Both the position numbers and the translations under genes were made by a program. Source: Anthoceros angustus (lineage: Eukaryota; Streptophyta; Anthocerotopsida; Anthocerotales; Anthocerotaceae). From it: DNA of 64,000 nt. The notes beneath the pieces are model-generated. The model was not told the origin of the DNA, did not search any database, and worked only from the letters and a program-made list of their open reading frames with translations. Positions 33,801 through 45,732 of the stretch are shown piece by piece; position 1 is the stretch's first letter, and each line of letters begins with the position of its first letter. The stretch lies in the NCBI GenBank assembly GCA_010909165.1, contig MU008169.1, forward strand, positions 1,054,001-1,118,000. The letters are read 5' to 3'.

Positions 33801-34320
33801 GGGTGTTCTTCACGCATTAGGGCATAGGATAGGTATATAAGAGTGGTCTAGGTGAACCTCCGCCGATGTCTACTACTTGTTATTTTGTTGGGAGTTCGGC
33901 ACATCCTCGACCGCCAAAAGGACATGCTTCCCCATTAGAAGATCATTTTCGCGTTCTTTGCACGCATGCACAAGTTTGCACATAAGCGTTGTTTAGGCGC
34001 GCACTTATGCGCCTAGGCCCCCAGTATACAAAACATACAAAACCACACAAAATGCGTAAACTACGGACATGGCGAAATTATGGAACATTGAGGTCACTAG
34101 CCCTTCATCACTGCCAAACTAAATCGCCATGAACGAGTATAAAGCGCCCGGTAGCGGTCGGTGTAAATGACTCGACGAAGTGGTGCGGGCGAGAATGCCC
34201 AAAACCGATGGATGAACACCTACAAAACCAAACCAAACCAACTTGGGTTCCGAAATAGAGTTGGGAATTTTTCCAAAACCCCTTTTGACAGGAGAAACCC
34301 CTTTCTAAACAGACGCTGTT
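30900..34320. mobile_element. Non-autonomous terminal-inverted-repeat transposon (3.4 kb)
   Basis: The ends are inverted copies of a 32-bp sequence that begins AACAGCGTCTGTTTAG. The left copy is 30,900-30,931 and the right copy about 34,289-34,320. The element is flanked by the direct 4-bp repeat TTAT (30,896-30,899 and 34,321-34,324), which fits a target-site duplication. Removing the element and one TTAT joins the two halves of the LINE-like reading frame in one phase, independent evidence that these are its true ends. The interior consists of three diverged tandem copies and holds no transposase, so movement would need enzymes in trans. The superfamily is not assigned; a 4-bp TTAT-like target is compatible with several TTAA- or TA-preferring groups. 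Confidence 0.75.
30941..33960. repeat. Internal tandem repeats of the TIR element
   Basis: Three partial copies of one unit. Copy A is about 30,941-31,800, copy B about 31,805-32,765 and copy C about 32,766-33,960. Copy C has all parts, copy A lacks the last third, and copy B lacks the first 200 bp. Landmarks are the GTAATTACAGTGCGC motif, the CACTAGGAGGCATGAACC motif and a TATATAAGAG motif in the last third. Many differences are short insertions or deletions rather than substitutions. Confidence 0.75.
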
Positions 34321-34709
34321 TTATCACTAACCATCCTGGTTGGGTTGCTGCCGGAGCTGCGACTCTCAAGGTCAAGAAGTACACCGGTATGCAAGCGGGC
34401 TGCGTCTTTATTCCGCTCGCTCTCGAAACGCATGGGGCAATGGCTGCGAACTTCGATAAATTTCTCAAGTCCTGTGCCAAATCCTACCACACCCGCAAGC
34501 ATAATACGAGGCTGTCTCTTTCTTATTTCACAGCTTACTTGAGACAACGAGTCTCCGTTGCTCTTCAAAGGGCCCTCTCGATGGCAATCCTTCATAAGGC
34601 GGCGACAGCAGATGGCGCTTCTTCCTCTCCCTCCATAGTTTGCAGGCCATTTGTTCTTCGCGCATATGATGTTCTGGGAGCAGGAGGTAACTTTAGGCAA
34701 ATAGCTTAG
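34321..34709 (+). pseudogene. LINE-like element, C-terminal region, right part
   Basis: Continuation of the LINE-like polyprotein after the TIR element. It has the AAGAATLKVKKYTG segment, then FIPLALETHGAMAANFDKFL, then RQRVSVALQRA, ending at TAG 34,707-34,709. This order (F.P.A.ET.G, then a SVALQR motif near the end) is the conserved C-terminus of reverse-transcriptase proteins of non-LTR elements. The frame is open for this part. The reading frame upstream of 34,321 belongs to the inserted element and is not part of it. Confidence 0.6.
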
Positions 34710-35227
34710 TCGCTCCTTTTACCTTGACCCCGGGGTCCACCTTGATTGTCCCCTACTGCATGGGTTTTTTTCCATCGTTGTTTCTCTCAATAAAATATAT
34801 CTAGACTTTCTTATAACTATAATAAAATATTTTCACTAAAAAAATACAATAGAATACAATACAACTAGTGTACTTTATGGCGCCTCTTATATATGATCTA
34901 CGAGACCTGAATGTTTTATAGAAACTGGAGCATCCTTTCATTAAAGGGCTTTTGGTTTGTCGCCACTTACCTTATAAATTGAAGGAAGACCTGCAGAAGC
35001 GATTGGTCTGGCAATTGAGGCCCCCTCCTCTCCCTACCACCTGCAGAGTGAGTCGTTCCTGCCAATTCGCTCCGCGGGTGCCCAAATATTTGTCCTGCGC
35101 AGCCGGGTATCGCGGTCCACTTGAGCGCCGGAGCAATTTTCATGCAGCAGGAGCAGCAGGATGATTCTCGTAGAATATTGTGTGGTACGGTTGCGAGCTT
35201 GAGGGGCACAGTGGCCGCCGGGTGCTT
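34710..35227 (+). promoter_or_regulatory. TAF4: TAF4 upstream region and 5' leader
   Basis: Sequence between the LINE relic and the TAF4 ATG. A TTATAAATTG motif at about 34,971 could serve as a TATA element. From about 35,005 the sequence is also found in front of the TAF4-like retrocopy (minus strand, 48,300-48,480), so at least this part is probably transcribed leader. Confidence 0.45.
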
Positions 35228-35827
35228 ATGGATCCTGCACTTCTCAATTTTCTTGAAGATGACGAGGTACTTTTCTAGGGATTTGGCCGCAGGCAAGGGC
35301 TCTCAGGCTCTGCGGAGATTGTGCTCAAAGGCATGGCCGTACTGAGGAGGAGTTGTTGTGGTGATACAGGATGAAACGGCTCTTCCCGTGTCGGGTGCTG
35401 CTGTAGATGCCTTTGCTGCAGAGCTGAACAGAGATGTTATTGGCGGAAGAGTGGGAGCGAAGGTTGCGGAAGCCGGTTACGGGCCTGGTCGTGTGGGGAA
35501 TGGGAATCCGCAAGCTGTACCTCAGGCCATGCCCATCGCTTCTGGTGCGCCTGGCAAGGGTGACAAAGGTGAGACCAGAAGGCGCAGGGGGGGTGGTTGG
35601 GGTGTCATGGTGTCGCAAATCGAGGGGGCATCCGTCACAGCTGGCCACGTCCTCATTGATGTTTTTGTTTAGGCTAACCAGGTTTTGTGCTGTGATTGCA
35701 CAGGTCCCTCCCCGCATGGAAAGCCTGTGGAAGGCAATCCTGCTGTTGGGACACAGCCAACGGCAGTGCCCTGGAATCAGCTAACACTTCAACAACAGCG
35801 GCAGGTAATGTTACAACGGAGGCAACT

Positions 35828-35858
<31 letters not shown>

Positions 35859-38800
35859 CGGCCTCAGCAGCAGCATCGGCCCCATAATATTGCAGATGGG
35901 GGGCCAGCAGTAGGGGCGAACACTGGAGCTCTAGGTATTGAGAAGAAACCATCTGGCATGAACTGTGGCATCTCGTTTTCCCAGTTGGTGGCCTTAATTC
36001 TGCCTCATGTGCCTCAGGAGCAAGGCCAGCAGGTGGAAGCCCTGTTTCAGAGATTTAAAGTGAGCAGCTGGGGACTTCCTCTGCAGCATCTGGGTTCTGT
36101 GCTTGAATTCCTGAGTTGATCGGGGACGAGTATGTGCACACACATTTTGGTCTGTGTGATTGGGATGCTTATGGCTTTCATTTGCTTACGATGTGCTTAC
36201 GTCTCGGTGTTGTGTTGCTGTGTGCAGATAAACGACATCACGCGGGAAGAATTTGTTGGAGGATGCCGAGTCATTGCGGGGGATAACTTGTTCACGCAGG
36301 CAATCCAGCAGATGCACCTCAATGCCCGTCTTGCTGCTACCAATGTAATCCATAGTCAAATACCTGCTTGTGCAACTGCACGCAGTACATTCTTTCCCCA
36401 TCGTGAGTGCTGATGGTTGTGTTGCCACAGGTGAGGGCAGAGCCGCAAACTCCACAACCTCAGCTATCTCCAGGACCTCTTTCTTTGCAGCAGCAGACAA
36501 TCCAAAACAGACAAGCTGAGCTGCCGGGAGCGAGTCAGCTGCAACACCTGGGGTCACAGGTTTTGGAAACTGTGAAAAATGAGGTTGGTAAACAGTTCAA
36601 GCAGCAGTCGGGAACAGGACTTTTTGTTGCTACACGTCTGCCTCTGACAGCTCCAGTGGTTAGCGGTAGTACCCAACAGCCTGCTTCCCTGGGGCAGAAG
36701 GCATCACCTCTGCAACCGCCTGGTAGCCAGTCCCTACTATCGCAAGGTTCAGCAGCTGCAGCGGACAAGCCATTGAGCAAATATCAGAGGTCGAAACTTT
36801 GGAAAGAACAGGAAAGGAGAGAAGTAGAGGCGCAACTGCTGGGCAGCAAAACTATCCAGACAATGGGAGTTACAGCAGTAGGAACAAGTCAGCCAGTGCA
36901 GCAATCTCAGAATCAGTCACAGCAGATAGTTGCTGTCTCACATAACCAATCCTTCTGTGTCTTGAAACAGCAAGTGGTATCCACTGTATTGAGTGTAAAG
37001 CAGGAGCCTCCAGAGAAGCAAAGTGATTCGTTTCAAAAGAAGGCACCTCTTCCGTCAACCAGCTATCGAAACTTGTTTACAAGCCAAAGTGTACCCCAGA
37101 ACCCATCTAGACCACAGGTCTTAGACTCACCTGCCTTGCAAAGAGTGGAGTCTTTGAAAGGCAACGAGCAAGAGCCTTTGTTATCCTCCCCAGGTGGTTA
37201 TACTGCCCGTCTGAATGGCAACTCTGCTGCTGCGACACCCATATCGTGTGCTTTCTCACAAGAAACAACTTCATATGCAGAACGTGTCTTGCAACACTGT
37301 GGATTTCCCCCAAGCCAGGTATGATGTTCTGTCTGTTAGCTCATGGTCAGGTGATCCACGAATTGGATAGGCTGTAGTCAAATGTTTTCTCTCTTGGGGC
37401 TGGTAGATTTTTTGTTACTCACTGGTGCCGGTGTGGGATGTACAGGGAGTGCAACAGACTCCTGGTGTCCTTACAATTCGATCAGGAGGTTCTGGTCTGT
37501 CCATGCAAAATAAATCAAATACCCCCATTCCAAGTAGCTTGACACCTACAAGTGCACAAGTACAAGGACAGGGACCTGTACAAAATTCAAGCATGTCTGA
37601 ATTGTCAACCCTTTCTGGCTCACTAGCAGGGAAGACTTTGATGACGAGGCCAGTGCTTTGTCAGAATAAAGCTGCTGAAACTCCGCCACTATCCCAGCCC
37701 CCAAGGTTGGTGGTGTCCTATTATGTCAAATAGCTTGTTGTTCTTTGGATGTTTATGTACGTGTACTGTGGATGAACCCAAGAGGTTTGGCACTTGGCTG
37801 GCAGTCTATGACTGTAGGTAGCCCTTTCTTGTGTTGGGCTGCAGTAAGAAGCAGAAAGTCGCGGGTGGTGATGCCGTTCAGACCATTGATCAGTTAAACG
37901 ATGTCACTGTCGTGAGTGGCGTAAACCTCAGGGTAAGATGTTATTTTGATTGTGGTTGTTGTTGGAAGTGGGGAGAATGCTGGTCTGTCTGTAATAGCCT
38001 CCTGCATTCTTGTCTCCTTGCAGGAGGAAGAAGAGCAGTTGCTGGCAGGACCAAGGCAAGAAAGCCGCACCACAGAGGAAACTCGGAAAGCTGTCCAAGA
38101 TGAAGAAGATAGGTTGTTTCTAGATAGAGGGTTTTTATGCAAAAAACTACATAACTTAGGTGAGCTGGCTTCTCCATCTTCTAAAAGAGTGCTGGGGGAA
38201 TTGTATGCACTGGTGGTTGTGTAGGACGTGGGAAATGCTCATGAGCAAAAACTAAACTGAACTTGTGTTGGGCCGGGCAGCTAAGGCCAAGGCTTTTCGG
38301 TCTGTGGGAGATGACATGGAGAAATGTTTGTCTAAGGTATGATGTTCCTCTGTGCGCCAACTTTGGTTTTGTTTTGAGCAAAGGCCATCGGCACTTGGTA
38401 GTGGCAAGTTGTTTCATCCTTCTAGGAGCTTTGTATGTAGCAGAATGTAGTGTCCTTATTCTGTGCAGCTATGCTTGTTGGCAGGCTACAGAGGAGTTTA
38501 TGCGTAGTATGTTGTACAGCATAGTCAAGCTCTCCAAGCAGGTACCACCTTACTTGCACTTTCTAAGTTCAAACGGGGAGGCCACTTTGTACCATAGTCA
38601 GCAAAACTCAAGAAGATTAGTAACGGAATGTTTTGGTTTGATAGCGCTGTGATTCTGAGAAGGACAGGCACAGGTTTGTGGTTACAACAGATGTACGGCG
38701 GGACATCCTTTTAAAAAGAAAGAAAGAAAAAGATGCTCTGGAAAAGAAGCAGGCTGAAGAGAATGAAAGGTTGCGGAAGATGACTGAGGTAGCCTGCTTA

Positions 38801-39743
38801 CATGTTGATAACATGCTGGTTGAAATCCACACTTCGCTTTGGGACAAGATCTGTATTCTTCTGCATCTGAGAAACTGGTTGCTTTTTCTGACAGTTGTGA
38901 AAAAACTGTTTTTCACCCGCCCAGAAAAAGGAGAGAGGCACGCTTGCAGATCTGGAAAGGGATGAGCTACGGGCAAAAGCTCAAAAGGTACGGAAAATGG
39001 CCTCTCTGACGTTAAGAGTTTTCGCCACTGTATGTTACAGTGCTCGTGACATGGTACGACTGGTTGTGATTGGCAGGTACAGCAAGAAGAGGAAGACAAA
39101 ATGAGAGCCAATGCAGCCAACATTGCTGCAAGACAAGCAATAGGTGCTGATGACATGCTCAGCAAGTGGACGATGCTAGCTGAACAAGGACGGCAGAAGC
39201 GGCAAGGTGGAGATACAGGTGTGTAGACAACCTGATACTCTCAAACCTGAGGACGGTGCATAATTCGAGGTTGACCGAGGACCAGATCAATTGAGCAGCA
39301 CGTGGTTTGCAGCTGACGGCCCTGGTGGTGCGAATGATCAAGAAAGGAGAATAGAGATAGGACATACAGGCCAAGGAGTTGGGCCAGGCAGACCACAGCA
39401 CAATGGAGGAGGTCCTATACCTGTGACGACAACTGGCAAACTCCCTGGTATTCTCACCCTTCAATCACTAGATGTGCGCCTCTTTCTCAACTTTGTTGAC
39501 TGAACTGGGTTCAAATCACTTCGTTTTTTGTTCATGTCAGGGCCGGGCTCAGGATCTGCATCTGCGAGAGGCAGACCCTCAGCTCAGGCTGGAAGGTCCC
39601 AACGCGTCATCACCATGAACGACGTTGTTGCTGCCATGGAAAGGGATCCACACTTTGGGAAGAGTACTTTGCTCTACGAGTTGTATGAGATGGAGAGGAA
39701 AACACCTTGTGACGTTGCAGATCGACCATTGACCAAGAGGTGA
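35228..39743 (+). CDS. TAF4: Transcription initiation factor TFIID subunit 4
   Basis: Fifteen exons: 35,228-35,266; 35,370-35,568; 35,704-36,059; 36,228-36,344; 36,431-37,318; 37,446-37,705; 37,845-37,932; 38,024-38,159; 38,281-38,336; 38,485-38,541; 38,645-38,788; 38,925-38,987; 39,077-39,218; 39,313-39,447; 39,541-39,743. All junctions are GT-AG and in phase, giving 960 residues. The start [13 protein letters not shown] and [15 protein letters not shown] match plant TAF4. A polyglutamine tract (CAG repeat near 35,830) precedes the RST domain (about 155-235, binding site for transcription factors). Exon 5 is Gln/Ser-rich. The TAF4 histone-fold and C-terminal region runs from about 630 ([14 protein letters not shown]) through DDMLSKW to [14 protein letters not shown]. 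It pairs with TAF12 in TFIID in the nucleus. This is the intact parent of the nine fragments at 1-13.6 kb or a close paralogue of it. Confidence 0.95.
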
Positions 39744-40522
39744 TTCGGCCGCGTATTTCTGGGCCTCATCAACACCGGTTGTGTAGGCGCCATTTATCTG
39801 AACCTAGATATGTATGTCAGCGTGCTTAAAGACCGGGCAGGGAGGCCCATCCCTGTGTGTTCACCACATCCGCGCCAAGGGCCCTCCGCCTGCTTTTTAA
39901 GCACGAAGATATAAACATTCTCTGTGCCAATGCTTTTGCTTCGCTGGCTAAGCCTCGAAGTAGCATCTTGCCTCTTGCTGTGTTAGCCCCTCACAAGGGA
40001 TTCTTGGAAGTCGGTCGTGATGGATATCTAAGAGTGAGCACACAATTGGTCTTATGCTGCATGTTGCCTCTTGGTGAAGAGGTATGAGTCTCTTTTAAAC
40101 GGTGTATCTATCCCTAACTGTCATGCTGGCTAACGAGGGAGATGTATGCATATTTCAATACTAGCCCCCCACGAGTTCTACCGAGGAAGTACGTACCGCT
40201 CCCAAGATGTTTTAATTTAAAGAAAAGGGCTGATTACCATGGAAGCTGAAGATGCAGCATATCCCACGCTACTTGTCATCACTGTTGGCCAACGCTCTTT
40301 GCGGGGAGATGGAGACACGTCGCGGAACAAAGAGTTCCGTTTTTTGCGGTTCAAGTTTGTTGGGGAAGCTTCTTGCCAACTTTCCTCCAGAGTTGTTTGT
40401 TTCTTTCCGCGTGTCAGCTCGAACCTGCGTCAGAAGGGACCGAAAGAATGAACTGGATATAAATATGGTGCCGAATGCAATTGCGTGGTATCAGAGTGTG
40501 AACGCAGCTCCAAGGGTTTACC
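39744..40522. other. Region between TAF4 and the SDR gene
   Basis: About 780 bp that includes the TAF4 3' end and the SDR promoter. Two frames of about 70 codons (39,857 and 40,239) are not recognised and have no supporting features. A TATAAATA box at 40,458-40,465 belongs to the SDR gene. Confidence 0.5.
40458..40465 (+). promoter_or_regulatory. TATA box of the SDR reductase gene
   Basis: TATAAATA, 65 bp upstream of the ATG at 40,523. It is conserved in the same context in the disrupted paralogue (15,630-15,623, minus strand). Confidence 0.6.
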
Positions 40523-41668
40523 ATGACCAGTGAGAAGACGAGGTCTGGACTGTAATTGCCAGTGTCTGTGCTTTGTCGAGCACGCCTGTATACTTACCCA
40601 GCGACTCCCGTGGTGTGGTTCGAGCAGATGGTGGTCCAAGGGTACCGTGGCTGTTGTAACCGGGGGCAATAAAGGCATAGGCTACGAGATAGCCAAGCAG
40701 CTTGCACAGAACGGGATAACCACTGTGTTGACCTCACGGGACGAGACGCGAGGGCGAGATGCTGTTAAGAAGCTTGTGGACGAGGGCCTGCCAGTTGTGT
40801 ATCATCAGCTGGATGTTGCAAGCGCTGAGTCGGCACAGAAGCTTGCGGAGTGGTTGAAGGAACAGTATGGTGCTGTTGACATACTGGTTGGTTGATGCCG
40901 TCATTTCTTGCTTGCCGTGTTAGCTGTTGGATGAGTTTGTTTTGTTTGCAAGTGGCGTTCTCAAGGTTCCGTCTTCTGTCAGGTTAACAATGCTGGCGTC
41001 TTCTACTATGATAATGCACCTGAAAATGCTGTACCGACAATCAACACAAACTTCTACGGCGTGAAGTTTGTAACCAGAAGCATCCTGCCTCTGCTGAGAG
41101 AAGCAGAGGCTGGCGCACGAATTGTCACTGTTAGCTCTCGGGCAGGGCTGTTGGAGGTGAGTCGAGTATTTTGTTCTCTACATTTTGTTGTCGTTGTATG
41201 GTTTCTTGCTGGAACTGCAAAGCTAACCCTGTACGGTTCTCCTTTTTCCAGTATATTGACAAGGATTCTGTAAGGCAGACTCTGGAAAATGTGGACAAAC
41301 TTTCGGAGGAGGTGTTGGACGAATTGGTGGAGGGATACTACGCATCTCTGAAGGAGCCGGAGAAAGGCACATGGGCCCTAACTCACTACCACGTTTCCAA
41401 GGCTCTTGTGAACGCGTATTCTCGGCTCTTGGCTAAGCAGCTTGGTGACAGGCCTGCAGGGCAAAAAGTACATGTGACCTCCTATTGCCCTGGCTGGACT
41501 GTCACGGATATGTCCGAGTGGGCCTGGGGACACAGCCGGGCCCCTCCCGGAACCGTCTGGAAAACTGCTGCTGAAGGAGCAGCGAATGGCGTGTGGCTAG
41601 CGTTGTTGCCAGCAAGTGAGTTGCAATCGGACAAATTTTACTTGGAACGCGAAGTGGTGGACTTCTAG
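40523..41668 (+). CDS. Short-chain dehydrogenase/reductase (carbonyl reductase-like)
   Basis: Four exons: 40,523-40,551, 40,628-40,886, 40,983-41,156 and 41,252-41,668, giving 292 residues. Splice phases are consistent. The exon 2 donor (CTG then GTTGGT) is weak but is the only one that keeps the frame. The NAD(P)-binding TGGNKGIG is at 21-28 and VNNAG at 97-101. The catalytic Ser lies in VSSRAG (about 147), and YHVSK (Tyr200, Lys204) completes the site. The insertion before the YxxxK motif and the PGWTVTDM segment are typical of the plant carbonyl reductase / salutaridine reductase / menthone reductase group. A cytosolic NADPH-dependent carbonyl reduction is expected; the substrate cannot be read from sequence. 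A disrupted paralogue lies at 13.6-15.6 kb on the other strand. Confidence 0.93.
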
Positions 41669-42820
41669 AGCATTCGGGCCTGCTTGTCCATCCATGAAAT
41701 GCAAGACTGGTTTTATGTATGTTAACCCTGTGAAGACACGCTCCCTGTGGACACCACTTGAGGCTTTCTGCTGCTGTTTCTGCGCTGAGGCAGAGCCCGC
41801 TTTCATTGCAGTAGCTTGTCATTTTCGCTTGGTAGGTGCAGCTGCTTGAATGGATCTGGTCCTATCTGTCCGGTAGATATGTTGACACGTTGCCCCATTA
41901 TGTATACTTAATATCCCAGATGTTTATTCAATTCAGTGAATGCTCCTATGTACGTAGGTAAAACTTCGGGGGCCCGCTTAAGGCTTAAGAAGAAGAACAT
42001 GAAGAAACGGATTTCCTCCATGGGACCTGATACGTAACAACTTGTACCATGGTATGCCTAAGCTACTTGCACCAAGGCATCCTAAGCTACTTGCACCAAG
42101 GCATCCATTCCCTTTAGGCACCCCATTTAAGTACCGATCCATTCCCTTTAGCACCCCATTTAAGTACCGAAATGTTCTTATAAATGTGTGTCCATTTGGC
42201 CTAAGGCTGAAGGCCTTTATATAGATTCGCCGTCTATTTTGCTTTAACATTCATGTTCAACTTGTATACCCTAATCTCTTGCCCTATTTTCCCAGTTATA
42301 ACGTCTTCCTTGCAGCTCTTTGTTTTTCTTAGTTGTCTCCATTATGGGAGATAAGTGTGAGGCCATAGGGAGGACTCTTGTTCCTCTGGCTTTAGGTTCT
42401 ACCTCTGTCTCCACTCTTTTACGAGGCTGGTATAAATAAAAGCTCATATTTCTAAAGCTTTAAATCCTTTAAAAAATAGTTATTCCGAAACCTTTTGAAA
42501 TTTTGAGAATGTAAAGTCGGAGGTTACCATCACAAAGTGAACACATCATACAAGGCACATGTATCCAGGTTACTGTACTTGAAAGTTTGTTCACTGGCTG
42601 GCGAAGGAAAACGAAGTCAAGATTTCTTCGTCGTGGTCGATGTCAGGTTGAGGCGTCCAAGGTACCGGCGTCCGGCCCAGTCACGGGTGCCTCGCCTCGA
42701 GATGTTCGAGCAGGAGCGCCTGCAGCTGCAGGCGATTGCTACTTCTGCATTTTCTGCAGCGGCCCGGGCTCAGAATTCGCAAACCAGCAGCCTGGCCCGG
42801 AGGCCGGCACCGAATAGAAA
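41669..42820. other. Intergenic region with a dispersed repeat copy
   Basis: The SDR 3' flank, then at about 42,020-42,230 a copy of the dispersed repeat family seen at 24.8-25.1 kb (AACTTGTACCATGG, CTACTTGCACCAAGGCATCC twice, TAAGTACCGA twice, TTATAAATGTGTGTCC). The remainder up to the carboxypeptidase ATG has no supported gene. Confidence 0.55.
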
Positions 42821-45732
42821 ATGGCCTGCGGCAGCTGCATCGCACTGGTGAGTCTGCCAGTCCTGCTGCTGCTCATCAGGGCGGTTCTGGGCGACGTGAG
42901 CAACGGCACCAGCGACGGGGCGGAGGAGTGGGGCTACATTGACGTGCGCCCAGGTGACGATTCATGATGGCTTTCCGCATGATGATCCAGACAGGGGCGC
43001 GCATGCCGTCGCAAGCGTCACGCTCGGCGTCACGATGTGTCTCCATCGTGAGCAGTTGTTCCGCTTTGATGTTGACATGTCAGGTGCGCACTTGTTCTGG
43101 TGGCTCTACCACAGTCCCGGGAGAGAGGGCCGGGCTTCCGTTCCGCTCCTGCTGTGGCTCCAAGGCGGCCCGGTGAGAGATTGAATTGGGTTGATTGGGT
43201 TATGAATGAATTTTGTTTTTCGATTCCAACGCTGAGCACTCCGATCTCGCGTGGGCGTTGGCGATGGGCAGGGGGCGTCGGGGGTCGGGTATGGGGATTT
43301 CTCCGAGATCGGGCCTTTGGACGCGAAGCTCCAGCCCAATCCTCACACCTGGTTGAAGAAGGCGCATCTGCTGTTCGTGGTAAGCGGAGGTTGATGAAAA
43401 TCGCGGATTGGGTCGGACGATGTGCGATTTTGTGGAAGTGGCCGGCGTCCCAGTTGCTGACAAGGTTGCTGTGCATGGTGCGATGGAGCGCAGGATAATC
43501 CAGTGGGTACAGGTGAGAAGTGCGGGAGAGGAGTTCGTTCGTGAAACTTGTGTGGGAGTCGAGGTCGTGAATTTGTGGAGTGTTTTGTGATTTTCTCGAT
43601 CGAGATGGAGGACTGAGTGAGGGGTTGTTGGAATTGGTTGCCCAAGGTTTCAGCTATGTGGACGACACGGCGTTGCTCACGACCACCAACGCGCAGGTGA
43701 CTGCCGATCTCATGTGCCTCTTGACCGAGTTCTACCATGAGCACCCGGCGCTGGCGGCGAATCCCTTGTATGTCTTCAGCGAATCGTATGGCGGAAAGTT
43801 TGCTACAGAGCTGGGCCTGGCTCTTTACAATGCTACCCGCTCCGGGGGGCTCAATGTGAACTTTGCTGGTAGATTGTTCAGACTCTCTTGATGATCGTGT
43901 TGTCGGATTCGTCTGGTGCCCGAATCTCGAGCAAGTGTGGCATATGTATGAAGCTGTGCATCGGATTCCAGATGCTTGGATTCTTGCTAACCCCTTTCGG
44001 TGGACACGCCAGGAGTGGCTCTTGGAGATGCCTGGATCTCACCTCTCGATTCTGTGGTACGTAGCACAATGGTAGCGCAGCTCCAGGGGCATGTTCCTGG
44101 AAGAGTTTACAAGTGTCTGAAGGCCAGGTCTGAGCATAGGTGCATGTGTGTGGGCAGGTTTCATGGGGTCCTTTCCTTCAGAGCATGTCTCGGGTAGATT
44201 ATCAAGCAGCTGCGAGGATACAGAGGTACCGGGGCTTTTGAATCCTTCCTTCCTCTGGGTTGCGAGACAGCCACAGGTGGTGGAAGTTGTTGTGCAATGA
44301 TGAGGATATTGCTTGCTTTACATCGGGTTTGTGGCCCTGGCTCTTTTGTGTAGTGCGACAGATAAGCTAGTGCACCTGGTAGAGGCCCAGCGTTGGCTGG
44401 ACGCAGAAAGTGCCTGGCGGGCGTTGGAGACCGTCGTTCTCCAAGTCTCCAACGGCGTGGTGGGTGAAAAAGAGCAGTGGCATAGCTTGGGAGAAGTTGT
44501 GAGACTGGCGCAGGCCTCTGTCATGCTGAGCCGGACTTATGAGGATGTGCTTCTTGTGCCGCAGAGTTTTTACAACATTTTGTCCCCCGATTTTTCAAAC
44601 GCAGCTCCGCAGGGTGGAGTTCAGGCGTTTGTCGGCCAGACTGGGACTGGGAGTAGCACAGAAAGACTGCCTACCGCTGCCCCTGCCCCTTCTGATTACC
44701 TGCGCAAGCGGACACTGCAGTTACAATCCGATTCTGATGCAGATGGCATGTTGCTTGAGGGGCTCATGAACGGACCAATCAGACAAAAACTTGGAATCAT
44801 TCCTGCCAATTGGACGTGAGTATGGTCTCTCTTGTACCCTGTTGCAGTCACGAGTGTCTGCTGCTTGACCTAGGCCCGCATGTGACTTCACAGAACTTGT
44901 ACTGTTGCGCAGGTGGGTGACATCATCGGATTTGGTTTTTGCTGCACTTGCGGGAGACTTCATGCGAGACACCATTGCACAGGTACTCCATCTAGTTCGT
45001 CCGTTGGAAGAGCTAGAATTTGCTTTCACTTCCAGCCCCATTCATCCCATCCGGATGTTCCAATCTGTCTGTACATAACCTGCAGGTAACCGCACTGCTG
45101 GAGTTCGGCGTCAATGTCACCGTTTACAGTGGCCAGGTTAGCATTATTTACCTTGTATACAGATACGGCAGTATTATTTGCAAGCCTCCAAAGACTGTAA
45201 GCCACATGAGGCTCCATGAATGTCAACACCTGAGACTGATGTGCGGAGAAATGGTGTCTCTTATATGATAGCTGGACCTCATTTGCGCTACTGCCGGAAC
45301 AGAAGCCTGGGTTCAGAAGCTCAAGTAAGGGACGAGACGATTTCCTAAGACGCATGCACAGAGGTGAAGTCTTAGAAGGTGCCAAAAGCAATTGTGCAAC
45401 TTCTGACAAGGCCACCGTACGTGATAATTCTTTGTTCAGGTGGGGGGGCCTGGCAAAGTTCAATGCTGCCAGCCGAAAACCCTTGTACTTTGGAGAGCAG
45501 TCGACTGTTGGGTTTGTGAAGAAATACGAGAATCTGGCATTCTACTGGATTCTCGATGCCGGACATTTGGTGAGTTAACAAGTTATAAGACCATAAACAA
45601 TACCTGTGAACATTAGGTGCAAATAGGGGAACCGTGGTAACGTTGTTGTTTTGACTATGCTGTGTCGTCCAGCTACCTGCGGATCAACCTCGGACAGCTT
45701 TGGAGATGTTGGGCATGGTGACACGAACTTGA
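42821..45732 (+). CDS. SCPL51: Serine carboxypeptidase-like protein, SCPL51 type
   Basis: Fourteen exons: 42,821-42,953; 43,084-43,172; 43,272-43,379; 43,494-43,512; 43,647-43,868; 44,013-44,056; 44,158-44,225; 44,354-44,459; 44,565-44,815; 44,913-44,982; 45,086-45,136; 45,272-45,324; 45,440-45,569; 45,673-45,732. All are in phase, giving 467 residues. Exon 4 is a 19-nt microexon encoding most of DNPVGTG, a conserved S10-peptidase motif. A signal peptide of about 24 residues opens the protein. LLLWLQGGPGASG precedes the catalytic triad Ser163 (SESYGG), Asp389 (LDLIC) and His447 (DAGHL). The GYIDVRPGAHLFWWLYHSP start and overall order match plant SCPL51, a secreted or vacuolar S10-family hydrolase without the two-chain linker of SCPL48-type enzymes. 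Intron 8 (44,460-44,564) is 105 nt without a stop, so its retention would insert 35 residues. Confidence 0.93.

Noticed and set aside
34167-34320. Open frame upstream of the right LINE part, apparently extending the protein
   Set aside because: This part lies inside the TIR element, including its right terminal repeat, and the open frame across the boundary is accidental.
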